Origin: Muricea muricata
Lineage: Eukaryota; Cnidaria; Anthozoa; Malacalcyonacea; Plexauridae
Direction of reading: 5' to 3'
Length of the DNA: 64,000 nucleotides
Assembly (NCBI GenBank): GCA_963855995.1
Contig: OY979719.1
Location: forward strand, 18,323,312-18,387,311
Shown: piece after piece, positions 36,912-49,137 of the stretch
How the letters are laid out: every line of letters begins with the position of its first letter
How positions within the stretch are numbered: the stretch's first letter is position 1
Notes under the pieces: generated by a model
The model's database searches: none
Seen by the model: only the letters and a program-made list of their open reading frames with translations
What the model was told of the DNA's origin: nothing
Position numbers and translations under genes: made by a program

Positions 36912-38129
36912 CCTTTCAGGTTGTAGTAGTATGAGGTAATCAAATCTTTCATCTTTGTATAGAAGTTGTGGTTTTTCTGAATGAATGCGATAAAGTAACT
37001 GGCAGTTCTCAGTCTCATTTATAAATGAAATTTTTCTAAAATTCACAGATCTGCATGATTTATCTTGAAACACACACTGTAGAATGCAGTCTAAGCCAGA
37101 CTGAGCGTGGATGATTTCGATCACTTCACCATGAAAACGATGACCTTCAACAAAAAATAGGTTAAGGTACGCCACAACACTTGTACCTGCATGAAAACTA
37201 TAAGTATTCTGATGCGCTGTTGGTTTTCTCAAAATGTGCGCAGACAAGAAAAAAACGAAGACGTATTGCGAGCTGTCAATATCGCCGGCTTCGTTGTAAC
37301 AACCTTTACAACTTTTGCAGAAAGTCTGTTAAAATCATTCTTTGCAGACTTATTACAACTTGTTGACAAAACTTACATGCAGCAAATCTTTGGATAACAA
37401 GTTTTGACTAGTAGTTTGCAATAAAAGTTTCTTGACAATGCGCAACAGACTTGCTATCAACAATCAATACCAATCCCTGTTGACTCGAAAGCTCAATTGG
37501 TAGAGTGGCGCTCTAGAAACCCGAAGATACGAGTTCGAACCCCGCCCGAGACAACGAATTTTTCGTTGTTCTCTGCAGTGTCAGATTAATATGAATCTAG
37601 TTTTTCATATCTCTAAGGATGGTGCTGAAATAAAACTGTCGTAAGCCATCGCAACTTATCTTTTGATGTTGGCTTTTGTAACACGTCTGTTGCACTATAT
37701 GTCTCTATGTTGTAACTTGCGCGCGTTTTAGGCTGTGGAAAAAAATTAAACCCGTATAAAATCGTAGTGTCGAAATACAGGACTCGAACCAGGTGGTAGA
37801 AATTTCACATATTTAACTGGTATACAACTGTGTGTAGATTTAGTTTGCTAAAGTGCACGTATAAGCGTGACAATGAGAAACTTTCGGTTACGTGTTCTGT
37901 AGTTCTTATCCGTAAGTAACGTCCTTGGTATGATAATGATACTGAGAACATGCATTTCCTCTTCTGCAAGATACGAGAAAGCATGAGCAACGCAGTCTAT
38001 TATATCCTTATCGAAATTGATGAGCATATTACCTTCCTTGGAGCTATCAAAGCAAAAATCCATCGCCTGTCCAAATGTTTGCGCATGAAAAAATAAGAAT
38101 AGCGCAGGTTTTAAGAACCAAAATAACAT
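36912..38129 (-). CDS. U3b: N-terminal cassette (signal peptide + type-2 PAN) without its own lectin exons
   Basis: Two exons join in phase 1: 38033-38129 (signal peptide MLFWFLKPALFLFFHAQTFG, then MDFCFDSSKEG) and 36912-37144 (GHRFHGEVIEIIHAQSGLDC, four Cys, SVNFRK, ending LQPER at a GTAAGT donor, phase 0). The module looks intact. The nearest fibrinogen-like exons downstream belong to U3, whose second exon (34394) starts in phase 0, so U3b could splice to it and replace U3 exon 1. This would be an alternative promoter giving the same lectin with a different PAN. Otherwise it is a stranded gene fragment. Confidence 0.65.
37482..37552 (+). other. tRNA-like sequence (pseudo-tRNA or tRNA-derived SINE head)
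   Basis: An A-box-like AGCTCAATTGGTAGAGTGG and a B-box GAGTTCGAACCCCG are spaced as in a tRNA gene, with a total of about 71 nt. The acceptor stem pairs only partly and the anticodon stem is poor, so a functional tRNA is unlikely. A second B-box-like motif, GGTTCGAGTCC, reads on the minus strand near 37777. Confidence 0.5.
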
Positions 38130-39009
38130 GATCTGAAAGCAACTGAGCTGTTCTTCCGAGACCAACTTGATCCTGTTGGGGTATATATATTGAGGTGTTA
38201 ATTCTTGCTCGGTTGTAAAGCTTTTCAAAGCGCGTCAGTGTAGGCGGTATAAACTATACTCAAATGAATTTAGATTGAATTTCTTACGTCTGTTATATTA
38301 TTTGCAATGTGTAGCCGTCAAATTAAAGAGAAACAAATGAAAGACATGCGACAACTTTATTTTAATTTACGTTACTTTTATATATTAAATAACTCGTACA
38401 ATATCGCATAGATGTATGTTCTATGTATAACATATAATTATATATTAGCACGCTCACTATCTGTAGTTTGAACGCTTTGCGATGGTTTTTAATTCACATT
38501 GAGTAGTAAATTGCTTTCTTTTTATTGAAAAAGCATCATTACATTTCTAATGACATCGCAAAATGGTTTCATTCACTTTTGATTTGTAAGCTTGGATTTT
38601 CTTCAGTACAGTATCGGTACAGTTCAAATTTAGTTTTTACTACAACTATGCTGCCACCATTTAGTGACAGTGAACCAAATCTTTCTGATTAACCAATCAC
38701 ATACATTTTAAACATATCTTATATTTTACAAATTAGTTGACATTGCGTGATACTAACGTTAGACCTAGATTCCACTTGGTCGTAACTGGTGTTGCAAAGT
38801 GATTCTCGACGATGTGATATCTCAAGGTATTCTCGACAAAGTTATTCTCGACGATGAGATCTACCTTTTCTTTCGTTGGCTGTTGTGGGTATTCAAATCA
38901 GTCATATTAAGTGTAGTTCGGCGTTCTCTATCACATTTTGGGGACTTTGAAATATTTACAAAATCTTTCAAGTATAAGTCGACAAGAGCGAGTTGTAGAA
39001 GACCAATCT
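38130..39009. other. Spacer upstream of U3b
   Basis: No exon recognised. AT-rich; should contain the U3b promoter and the U4 3' UTR. A short ATTCTCGACGATG-type motif repeats near 38800-38860. Confidence 0.45.
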
Positions 39010-42000
39010 CTACCCGACAAAAATGTACCCAAATGCTGCAGTAAGTTTTTTCCCATGATCATTACCATTGCACATCGCGATATTGCCACAAGTTATATCA
39101 GGTACCTCACCGTTGCAACCTTTATAAGAAATGCCAAACCCAATACACGAGTTTGAAGTTCCACAGTTGTTCTTATTGTTTGCTATGTACCCAAGGCGTA
39201 CGTTAATCCATCGACTGTCACCAGTAGAGGAATCAAAACCTTCTTGATTGCAGTTTTGTTGTAAAGATGAGCCAGCGATCAAAGATTTCCATGCTTCTCG
39301 TCCAGCGGATGTACTTCTATACTGACCATCTGCGATCACACTGTACAGCGAACTTGCTTCGTAATCTAACATGATCCATTTGCTGTCGCCATTAACGGTC
39401 ATACCAAGACATATTTTCTTAAAAGGAGTGTTCCAATAAGAGGCCAGTTTACTTTCCTTCTCTGTTAGTCCTTCAAGTCCATCTTCAACTGCATAACTCT
39501 CCTTGTTAAACCACAAAGGAGAATCGTAGGTGAATGTACTCTGTTGAAAAAAAAGGACAGAGTAATTGAAGTTTACAAAAAGCGAAAACCAGGGGGAGTG
39601 GTAGCAGAATGTTTGCTGAAATTGATAGTGGAGTATTACTTCCTAAAGTATTTACGCACCTCGTTTCCGTTTATCTTCATCACTAGTGTCCAGCCTCCTC
39701 CCCCGCATCCGGGTATGTCAGTCATGCGACAGTAAACTGGATGGTTTGGTGATGACGCGTTTATTTGTAGATCGTAAATTCCATTCCCAAGATTCCTGAA
39801 AAATAATTGCCAAGGTTGTCAATTAATGTATTGACCAGGAGTCAGTTGTACAAAAAGTGGATAGCACTGTCCACCTGATAGTGATTTTTTTCAACTGCCG
39901 CAGAAAGGCATAAAAAGCAATGACACACAGAGATATTAAACTCACAAGATATAAAAACTGATTTTAATTCGAAAATGTTGAAACGAAATACGAGTTGTAT
40001 ACTAGTTACTGAAAAAGTTTGAAAAAATCTACCGGGTCGAAAGCGCGTTTAACTTTCGTAGAACCGACGCCTGAGTTTCTTGGATCTGTGCAGTGAACTC
40101 CGTGCCTTGCATGTCAAAGGCATATATTTCATCATGGTTGGGTTAGTGTGAAGGATAAGTCGGACAATACAAATTCAGTTAATCACATGCCTTTGGTATA
40201 TATCCTATGGACCAATAAGATCCTTGGTAAGCTAGCAATCCATTCTCGTCTTTTCAGATTTATCTATAACACGAATTAAGAAGACAAACTCATACTCACG
40301 GGTCTTCCTCTAGCCATTGTTTGCAGCTATTTTTGTGCAATTTTTTTGTCTACAAAAAAGAAAAATTATACATAATATATAACAAATTTATGCACAAGTT
40401 ACTTTTTATACATCATCTATTAGACATCATTTCATCATATAAAAACGTTTACCAGCAGACAATTTGATAAAATATGAGAAAAAAAACATACTCCGAAGAA
40501 CAACATCTTGTAAACTCAAGATATGAGCTATTAACAACAAGACAACAGTTTTGCAGTGATATTTCGACTCTATTTCGACTGTATTTCAAAGTCATTGTCA
40601 AACCAGAATAAACTATTTGCAAGTTTGCTATCATACTATATACAAAGAAACAGGAAGAAATGACGCAATAGTAATGTAACACTACACTATGGACAAACAA
40701 TGATGCCTAAGAGAAGACTATGATGAAATATAAGAAAAGACTTTTTCTTATGTTTCATCATATTAGCTACATTGGTTATTGACGATGCTGTTCCAATATT
40801 ACATTATACTTACACATTGCCTCAAGACGACTGCAATAAAACGCCTGAAAACGTTTATTCTATTTATCCTGCCTGAAGACATTAAATACTCTTAGTTGTT
40901 ATTCCATTCAATTTCTCTAAACAAATGTATTTTGTTGTAGAACACAAAATACAATTTTAGTCACTTAGATCGCAAGTAGGTTATATTACTGACTGAAGTT
41001 AATAATGTTGATTACACGAGTGCCTGTCGTATTCCCACGATTGCGTGTTTTCTTTGGAAATCAACCTTGGATCCGACTATTTTTCTTTGGAGATCAAGCT
41101 TACTTGAATTAAGTATGTATTACACAAGTATACATGACATTGAATCGACATTGCAACCGACGTACCCTTTTTGGCTCAAGTAATACGAGGTAATCATATT
41201 GATCATCTTCGCAAAGAAACTCGGAATTTTCTGAGTCAGTAAGTTCAAGTAACTGGCAGTTTCCAGTGTCGTTGATAACTAGAGTTTTTCTGAAGTTCAC
41301 AGATCTGCATCGTGTATCTTGAAGCATACATTGTAAGACACAATCCAAGCCAGAGTGAGCGTGAACAATTTTGATGACTGTACTGTTAAAACGATGACCT
41401 TAAAATAGTTCAAAAGACTGTATTTGAATTATTTGAACATAGTTATTCCATTTACCAGGTCAAATTTTATTATTTTATCTTCGTAAGTGGAAAAAGTCAA
41501 ATGTTATATTCATCAACGATTAATAAATAAAGCCGTTTTGTGTTCAAGTACGGCATTTTCAAGTAAAGCCAGTTTTCCACTTCAACCGTACCGTAGCCAA
41601 ACATAGCGTATTCTATTGTGTCCATATCATTGGCTCTGCTTGAGTGTTCACAAAACAATGAAATACGCTGCGTTTCGCTACGATACGATTGAAGTGAAAA
41701 ACGGGTCTTAAAGTCACTTTTTGCCTCGTGTGATCTCCGAATTCTGTTTTGTCAATGCAGTTGAAAAATCATAGCTGCATCCAACATTCGCACAACAAAT
41801 CAGAAGTCCGAGTGAACGGTTTATTGAACATGCTTGATTCCAAAATTTACTTTTTCCCATGCCCTCTTGACATTTATACTTTCCCTCCACTTTCCCATTT
41901 GTTTCTTTCCGATCAAATGAACGTACCTTCTTTTGAGCCATCAAAACAAAAATCGATTCCGACTCCAAAGTTTTGCAAATAAGAAAAGAGAAAGAGCCAA

Positions 42001-42068
42001 GTGATAAAAGAATAACGAGCAGGTTTCCAAAAGAAAACCTTCAAACAGACAGGTGAAATGTTTTCCAT
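39010..42068 (-). CDS. U4: secreted type-2 PAN + fibrinogen-like protein
   Basis: Exons: 41927-42068 (MENISPVCLKVFFWKPARYS, a hydrophobic stretch, then IDFCFDGSKEG), 41166-41398 (type-2 PAN, GHRFNSTVIKIVHAHSGLDC ... LEPKR), 40300-40349 (TKKLHKNSCKQWLEED), 39660-39795 (NGIYDLQINASS, VYCRMTDIPGCGGGGWTL) and 39010-39540 (terminal exon). All phases agree and the product is 363 residues. The first about 105 residues of the terminal exon are almost identical to U1 and U2, although the PAN type is different. The second half (DSSTGDSRWINVRLGYIANN ... FGISYKGCNG) is distinct. This mosaic suggests gene conversion or exon exchange. Confidence 0.82.
41552..41725. mobile_element. Foldback element, about 170 bp
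   Basis: Inverted arms (GCCAGTTTTCCACTTCAACC on the left; GAAGTGAAAAACGGGTC on the right, with CCGTAGC/GCTACG inside) lie in U4 intron 1. No coding capacity. Confidence 0.65.
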
Positions 42069-42558
42069 AATTTAAGTCGAAACTCTGACATGACTATTCC
42101 CTCGTTTCTCGTTCCATAATTCCATAAAGCAGTTTGAAGAAATAACATATTAATATCTTATTGACTTTGACACGAGTATGTTACCGACAGAGCAAAACCC
42201 ATATTGAAATGAAATGCCAAACAAATTAGACGCCTTGCACTTGGCGGCTAAATGTAAACGATTTTTTAATTTGACTGTCTATAGAAAACCGCTAGGTTAT
42301 AGAAAAACAAAAAGTTAGCGTGAATGTCAGATATCAATTTGTATATTATTGCAATTCTAAAGTAAAACTCGACATTAATTAAAAGTTCTCTTTCGGCATT
42401 GGACTAAAATGAAATGTTCGCAGCATGTCTTCCCAGGATTTTTACAATATCTTACATGCAGTATGTTGCATGGATGCTCAAGCGTGCATATATGAATTAT
42501 ATTTTTGTAATAGTTTTGGTATCGAAGTTTCTTTAAGCCTCGCTTCCAAAATAGTATT

Positions 42559-42793
42559 GGAATAAAAACGATCACATCCGGGCTTAAAATAAAAAACAAC
42601 GTTATTGTTCACAATGTTTGGCGCATTACTCCATCTTCAAGCAGTATAAACATAAATATATAACATAAACTGTTAAACCGTTGAACAGCATCTGTATTTA
42701 TTTTATACCTGAAGATGAAGTAATGCTCTAAAACATTGAGAACAATAAAGTAAATTGCTTTATTTTAAGCCGTTTTGGTCGTTTTTGATTCCA
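42559..42793. mobile_element. Foldback MITE, about 235 bp
   Basis: The left arm carries GGCTTAAAATAAA (42581) and the right arm TTTATTTTAAGCC (ending 42771). Pairing continues inward (GTTCACAATG, CATTGAGAAC; CTTCAAGCAG, CTGAAGATG) and outward (GGAATAAAAACG, CGTTTTTGATTCC). Confidence 0.75.
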
Positions 42794-43680
42794 AGAACTA
42801 TTTTTATTATATATATTTTTGTGGAATCGGTATTTCTCTTCGTATCCTTTGTTGCATGTTGTTTTATATTGATAGAATTGCACTTGGTTTTAGTCAGTCA
42901 ATACCTAAAGTATTAAATATGTTTAATCCAATACTTCAGCATACTTATATTAAAGTTGATCCTAGTCGTAACAGCGGTAATATGAAAATATGAAGGTATA
43001 ATTTTTGTCAGTAAATTTTGAGCAACGATTTTTTATACAACGACTTTTAGATATATTGAATTTGACATTCTCCAAATGGCGTGTTAATTTTAGCTATTAC
43101 AATTTTTTTAATGAATAGCAATAGCACAACAATATATTTTGCTCTGTGTTTGTTACGAATATTATACTTTATGTTCAAATTTATGATTCTGAAGATATTA
43201 ATGTTCCTTGTTTAATTCGCTAGTTGTTTTCAAGCCTGCATCAATGTCTTTGTGCCTTTCAACGATATTTGACTAACCGACGTCCTAAGATAACATAAGG
43301 TACAGATATATGAACTTTGGAACATACACAAAATTTACATTTTTGATGAAATTTGAGGAGCGAATTCTCGTGAATTTTTCCGGAAACATAATTTCGAATT
43401 CTTATCTTTCCCTTGTCTTGCGCTATCTTGAAAATCCCCCCCCGCGGTCCAAATCTGCCAGCGAATATCTACCCCCTGATTTATATCCGGTAGCCGTTTT
43501 GGACTGAAATGTAGTCGTATATTTGCTGGCGAATTTGGTCTTCTCCAGTATTTTATCGTCGTATCGGGAGGCATTTCCGAGTATTTTATCAAAAGCCAGG
43601 TCCGAATCCGCTGTATAATACCGGCAAACCGGATCATATGAACAACCCTGGTTGTATAGAACATAAACTACTATAGTTAT

Positions 43681-43835
43681 CATCAGCGTAGCCAGCCTGA
43701 CGATTTAGTGCCGCTACGCAAATATTTTCACGCACATTAACTGTGAAAACAATCAATTTCTAAAGAAATGAATAATGATAATAACTTGAAATTTGCATAT
43801 AGCGGGATTAAATTGTCAGGCTGGCTTCGCCACTG
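43681..43835. mobile_element. hAT-type MITE, 155 bp, second copy of the family
   Basis: The ends CATCAGCGTAGCCAGCC and GGCTGGCTTCGCCACTG are imperfect inverted repeats, and exact ATAGTTAT repeats flank the element (43673-43680 and 43836-43843). Same length and related interior (AAAACAATC...ATTTC...AAAGAAAT) as 9465-9619. Confidence 0.88.
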
Positions 43836-44224
43836 ATAGTTATTTGCATTAAGAACATGTGATAATGACACAAACTGATGTCTACGAGTATGTCTACGGA
43901 TGTTTAGTAAAGAAAATCTACCAGAAATTTGAAAACAAAGTAAATTATACTTCATGAGAAATCAGGTTTGTTCTAGGAACCATTTCAATATGTAAAACTA
44001 GTGCCAGTACTTCGCCTGAAATACAACACAAACATTAAGTCACACTGTGTCGCCACTATGATTATGTATTATATTTAAGTACACATATCTATTAAAATTT
44101 CTAGGGATCTGCATGAGTTCATCCTTCGATCTTGGTATTTTAACCAGCTCTGCTGCTACGAAATACAATTCTGAATTAATAATTGTATAATTCCCAGTCA
44201 GTTTTTGAAATTGTTGCTACAGTG

Positions 44225-46593
44225 TTATTGTACAAATATGTATCCAAATGCTGGAGTGTTCTTTTTGTTAAAGTAATCGCACACAGCAATATTTTCACAT
44301 GTTGTATTTTTTGCTCTGTTGTTCTCGTTATTACATCCATATGCTGAGGTACCAAAGCCAATACACGTGTCGCAACCTTCGCAGTGGGCAAAATTATTTG
44401 CTATTATCCCGATCCGTACCCTAATGTATCCTCCATCATTAAAGCCAGCGGTACCAGCACTTTCCAGATTAAACCCTTCTTTATTACAGTTTTCTTGCAA
44501 ACGCGAACCATTCATGAGAGATAACCACTTGTTCCTTCCAACGTTCGTATTTTTAAAATCTTCGACTGCGATCACATTGTAAAGCGAACTTGCTTGGTAG
44601 TCGATCACGATCCATTTTGTGACACCATTGACTTTCATTCCGAGGCATATTTTGTCAAACGGTGTGTTCCAGTAAGAAGCCAGTTTTGTTGGTTTTTCAG
44701 TCAAACCTTCAAGTCCGTCTTCAACTGCGTAGGTTTCCTTGTTGGTCCAGTAAGGTGAACTATAGTTGAACTCAGTCTAAAATTAAGTAAGACGTTTTTA
44801 AACATTCGCGAACCATGATTGACTGTTTGCTACCCATTTGATAGGCTGAAATTACATTTCTTTAAGATTATCTTTACCTTGCTCCCATCAATTTTCATCA
44901 CTAGTGTCCAGCCTCCTTGCCCACAGCCAGATATTTCGGTTATGTGACAGTAAACTTGATATTCTTTGAGTGAGTCATTATTTATCAGTTGGTAAACACC
45001 ATTTCCGTGTGTCCTATAAAGAACAAAAAGAAGTGAAGTGAATGTTTTTACTAAGTCCACATCGTAAAATCACTATGATTTAGAAGGATATTTTCGATTT
45101 TCCATTTTATATCCAGCAAGTGGACTACGAATTCCTAACATTCTGTACTGGTTCTAACCTACCGTTGACGTTACTGCACACACCCCACTATCACATAAGT
45201 AATATTTAAAACACGCGCAGGAGTGCTTTATATCTGATAAAGCGCGAATTGCGAGTGTTTTAAATGACTTCTAAATCGATTCATTTTATACCCATCTTGT
45301 CTGTTTGTATATAAAAGAATTTTCAATATAGATGTTGTATAAGCCGAGAAAATCGAAGTAAAAGATTTGTGAAAATCGACATGTGTTTATCTCATATATA
45401 GACTCTAGTCACGGCTATGATTTCCTTTGTGTTTTTATTTCAAGAGTAATAATATTAAGTTTGTTCACATACGCATTTTTCTCCAATAGTTCCTTACAAG
45501 AAGATGACAATCTTTTTTGTTTTCCTGCCAAAAAGAAGAAAATTTAAATCTCTTAATTCAGTGTAAACCTTTCAACTTCCTTTCTTGCTGAACGACTCTA
45601 TGATCGAACCCTGCTGCACGGAATCATCAAGCAACTCACATGCCTGATCGTTTGATCAGAACTTTCCTAGTATTACAAAGTATATAAACCTGTAAATTTT
45701 AAACGGTACATCTAGCACTGATAAAGATCTAGGCTTCACAGTCGAAAGGTCAACTGCCATAAATAAGTTTCCGTCATGTTTCCTCGAATAGAGGTAAGTA
45801 ATATAAAATTATATATTTAAGACATGCAACCTGATCAATCTATATAGTTTTATAACATCCATGAAAAAAGTAATACCTGTGCTGATAATACTCAGCTGAC
45901 AGGCTGTTTTAGTACATTTCAATTATTGTTTCAACATTTTCTGTAATACATTTTTTCAGACTTGTACCTTTAGGTTTGATTTTTGGTGCTGTAGGAGCGA
46001 TCTATATAAAGAAAAAGAAAAGAGTGTTCCAGAATTTTTGTTTCGCATTCTATTTCTACAGGCAAACTTTTATATCAAATCTCCATTTTCAGTTCCTTTT
46101 CCCAAGGCTTTGTAACCTGTATGGAATAAATGGAAAGAACAGTTTAGTCTGTTCAGACAGACTTCAGTTTAGAAAAAGATAGCGTTGGTACAGACTTTGG
46201 AATCTGTGGCTATGAAAAGATAAATTTAGAGGCACCTGCCCATATAGCGACTGTCATGTAGATAACTAATCACATACTTACTCTTTTAACTACGGCGAGA
46301 TGAACAAAGTCTGGGTTATGTGTTCCTCTATCAGGTACATCTCGAAGTGTTTTATCGTTGAGCTCACATCGACCTTTACCATCTCCCGAAGTCTTATAAT
46401 TCACTGACTTGCACAATCCATCTGAGACGCAATGACCGCCACATTCAACCTCACTGTATGCCTGTTTGATTTGGATGATGTGGTTTGCGAGATATTTCTC
46501 TTTATTTACCAGAAAATAGGCTTGCTTCTTGCATACCCCTTGTTGGATTTGAAAGATGAAAATCAACGCGCAAATGCTTGGGAAGATCATCAT
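44225..46593 (-). CDS. U5: secreted type-1 PAN + fibrinogen-like protein
   Basis: Six exons join in phase to 370 residues: 46282-46593 (MMIFPSICALIFIFQIQQGV signal peptide and type-1 PAN ending AVVKR), 45968-46001 (IAPTAPKIKPK), 45877-45903 (27 nt, CQLSIIST), 45473-45524 (KQKRLSSSCKELLEKN), 44878-45013 (THGNGVYQLINN, VYCHITEISGCGQGGWTL) and 44225-44776 ([20 protein letters not shown] to FGYIFVQ). The micro-exons were chosen because only they connect the phase-0 PAN exon to the phase-1 SCKELL exon. The terminal exon is very similar to U6, with a CEGCDTCIGFG motif. Secreted; Cys pairs probably form disulfides. Confidence 0.8.
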
Positions 46594-49137
46594 TGCAAGA
46601 CAAACCGCTTGAATGCAGAAATGTTGTAAATTCCTGTGTTTAGTAGAACACTTTGGATTTTATTAAATATTCAAATTTTTCTGCTGACATTTGCTTCTCA
46701 AGGGTGAAAGCAATTATCCTAAAGCCTTTCTTTTACATTTCTTTTACATTATGTAGTTGTCCAAAGCCTTTCTTTTGCAATGCTTTTACGTCCCAGTTTG
46801 TATCAAAGATTTAGGGGGCAAAATCCCACATTGACCAAACAGTGAGTTCTGAAGAATTGTTCTTTTAATGTTAAAGAAACTGCATGGAAATTCGCAACGA
46901 GTGTCAAGAAATGATACAGGACCTGTTTTCAAGCGCAGGTTTAAATGAAAGTTTACACTATGGTTCTTATGCCATGACTGTCGAAAGTACAGTCAACTCA
47001 TATATGTAAATAAAATGTTCATTAGAGACAGTCTAGCATATAATTCGTCAGATATTTTATGAATTTCTTTAGTTAATTTCTCTAAACGGAACTTTAGAAG
47101 TGAGTTTTGGATCAATATAATGAACAGAATGAAACATCTGTTTTCTATTTTAACATGCAGATCACGTCAAGTGGTCTGAGCTAAGCGGCGCTAAACATTT
47201 ACATTGCAAATTATGATTGTATTCATTTTCCAGAATTTGCAAAAATTGTCAATGTTTCGTGAAGTAATGCTTTGAAGCTTGATAATAATTGAAAAAACCG
47301 TAAGCGAGCACTGAATCGCGTAAGTGAGCACTGAATTCTTGCCACAAGAATCGCGTCATATTCAGGAAAAAATAGATTTAGGTTATTTGCATTATTTGCA
47401 TATTCAATTATAGCCTCGTTTTAATGCGGTAATTTTAAATTCCTCCTATTTCAGATCCTGTATAACAAGGTTCATGTATGCATGTATCTCAAATAATATG
47501 CTCATTAATGACGAATGCATAAATTTCCCCACATGGCTTAGGAGTTTCATATGTTCATATCTTTAACCATAGCTTACATTTTTTATGCAAGTGAAATATA
47601 GGCAATTTTTTTAAAGCCCCTGCTTAAGAAAAGAGGAAGAAATGAATGCAGGGACCATAGGCCATGCATGCATATAATTTTGTGTTAATAGTGCGGTTGA
47701 AGAAGAAACTGCTAAGGCAAATCAAGGTTACGTGTTCAGTACGAAGTTATTCTAACTATAACATGGACTATAAACTACACACAAATTTTAATAAGTTTAT
47801 TTAAATACACACTGAGACTGTTCTGTTAATATGACTCAGCTTGCTAGGACAAAGGGAGAGGCAGCTAGGCTCATATATACCACATTTGTAAAGAAACTAC
47901 AATGTTTGCTTATAGAAGTTCTCATGAATTGTTTGAGTATATCATTTCGTCTCTCATGCATGATCAAGCTTGTATAGAATATGAATATATGGAAAGAAAA
48001 TATGGAGTGTTTTAGTTTACGGTAAAACATTCATAACCACATAATAAAGTTATATATTTACTTTAAGGACATGATATATTAACACACAAATTTGTAATAA
48101 CTACTGATAAATACAAATACGTTTAGGATGAGATAATATATATTGTTTTACCGCATCAAATTAATTACTTGACTAAAACACCTGAAGCTACCATGTTGGA
48201 CAAAAAGACTTGAGAAATAGTAAAAGCATGAAAAACTCAATATTTCACGGGGTTTTATTTTTAACCCCCTTTTCCGCCTGTTTCACGATTAATGTTGAAT
48301 ATATTGAAAGAGGAGTGACAGGAATAACTCAAAATTGATTTTCGGGGAGGGGGTGTTTAAAGTTATGAGATCTTTGTGTTTGAATGGTAACTGTGAAATT
48401 TTACAAAATCGACAATTTTGCCCAAGTTTGCAGTAGCTACCGAATTCAAATTCATTTTCTTTTTTTTTTTCATCACTTACATCTTTTATTTTCCTTTATG
48501 AAACTTGTTGCCACTTAGTCGTCATCATGTTTGGCAAAGATAATAATAAGTCTACCAGAAATTTGAGAACGAAGTAAATTATATTTCATGAATAATTCAA
48601 TAAGTGCCAGTAATTTAGTAAGTACCTTTTAAGTCACGCTGCAAGTCACTATGATTATGTATCATATATACAGTCGCGGCAATAGAACTCATTTGCTCAA
48701 ATTTAGCAGTTCCTCTGATCAATTCCTCAAAGCTTTGAACAAGTTCCTTAAAAGATTCGCAACTTCCTGTTAATTGACCAATCAGAGTGCTATATCTTAT
48801 TCGTGAGCATTCTAATTGGTCGATAGGTAGGAAGTTGTGAACATTTAAAGCTTTTGAGGAACTACTTGTTCAAAATTTTGAGGAATTGATCAGAGGAAAT
48901 GCTAAACTTGAGCAAATGAGTTAGACAAATATTTTCGAAACGCTTCTATTTGCAGCGACTTTATACAAGCTAAAAATATATATTAGCTTTCCTAGGGATC
49001 TTGCTTATCCTTCGATCTTGGTATTTTAACCAGCTCTACTGCTACGAAATACAATTCTGAATTATTAATAATCGATAACTGTAAATTTTTGTCGTTTCTG
49101 CCTGTCCCAGTCAGTTTTTGAAATTGTTGCTACAGTG
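46594..49137. other. Spacer between U6 and U5
   Basis: About 2.5 kb without recognised exons. It holds short local repeats (AAGCCTTTCTTTT at 46721 and 46765; GAGCACTGAATC near 47310 and 47330) and the foldback repeat at 48691. It must include the U5 promoter and U6 3' UTR. Confidence 0.5.
48691..48918. mobile_element. Foldback repeat, family copy 2
   Basis: Homologous to 10021-10241 (shared TTAGCAGTTCCTCTGATCAA, AACTTCCTGTTAATTGACC and CCAATCAGAGTGCTAT blocks). It begins ATTTGCTCAA and ends TTGAGCAAAT, so the outermost 10 bp are exact inverted repeats. Confidence 0.8.

Larger units (their letters stand above)
42069..44224. other. Spacer between U5 and U4, with transposon remnants
   Basis: No family exon is present. 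It contains the foldback at 42559-42793, a C-rich patch near 43436, a GCCAGCGAATAT/ATATTTGCTGGC hairpin at 43457-43533 and the hAT-type MITE at 43681. Confidence 0.5.

Noticed and set aside
37482..37552. Functional tRNA gene
   Set aside because: A and B boxes are present, but acceptor, anticodon and T stems do not pair well enough.
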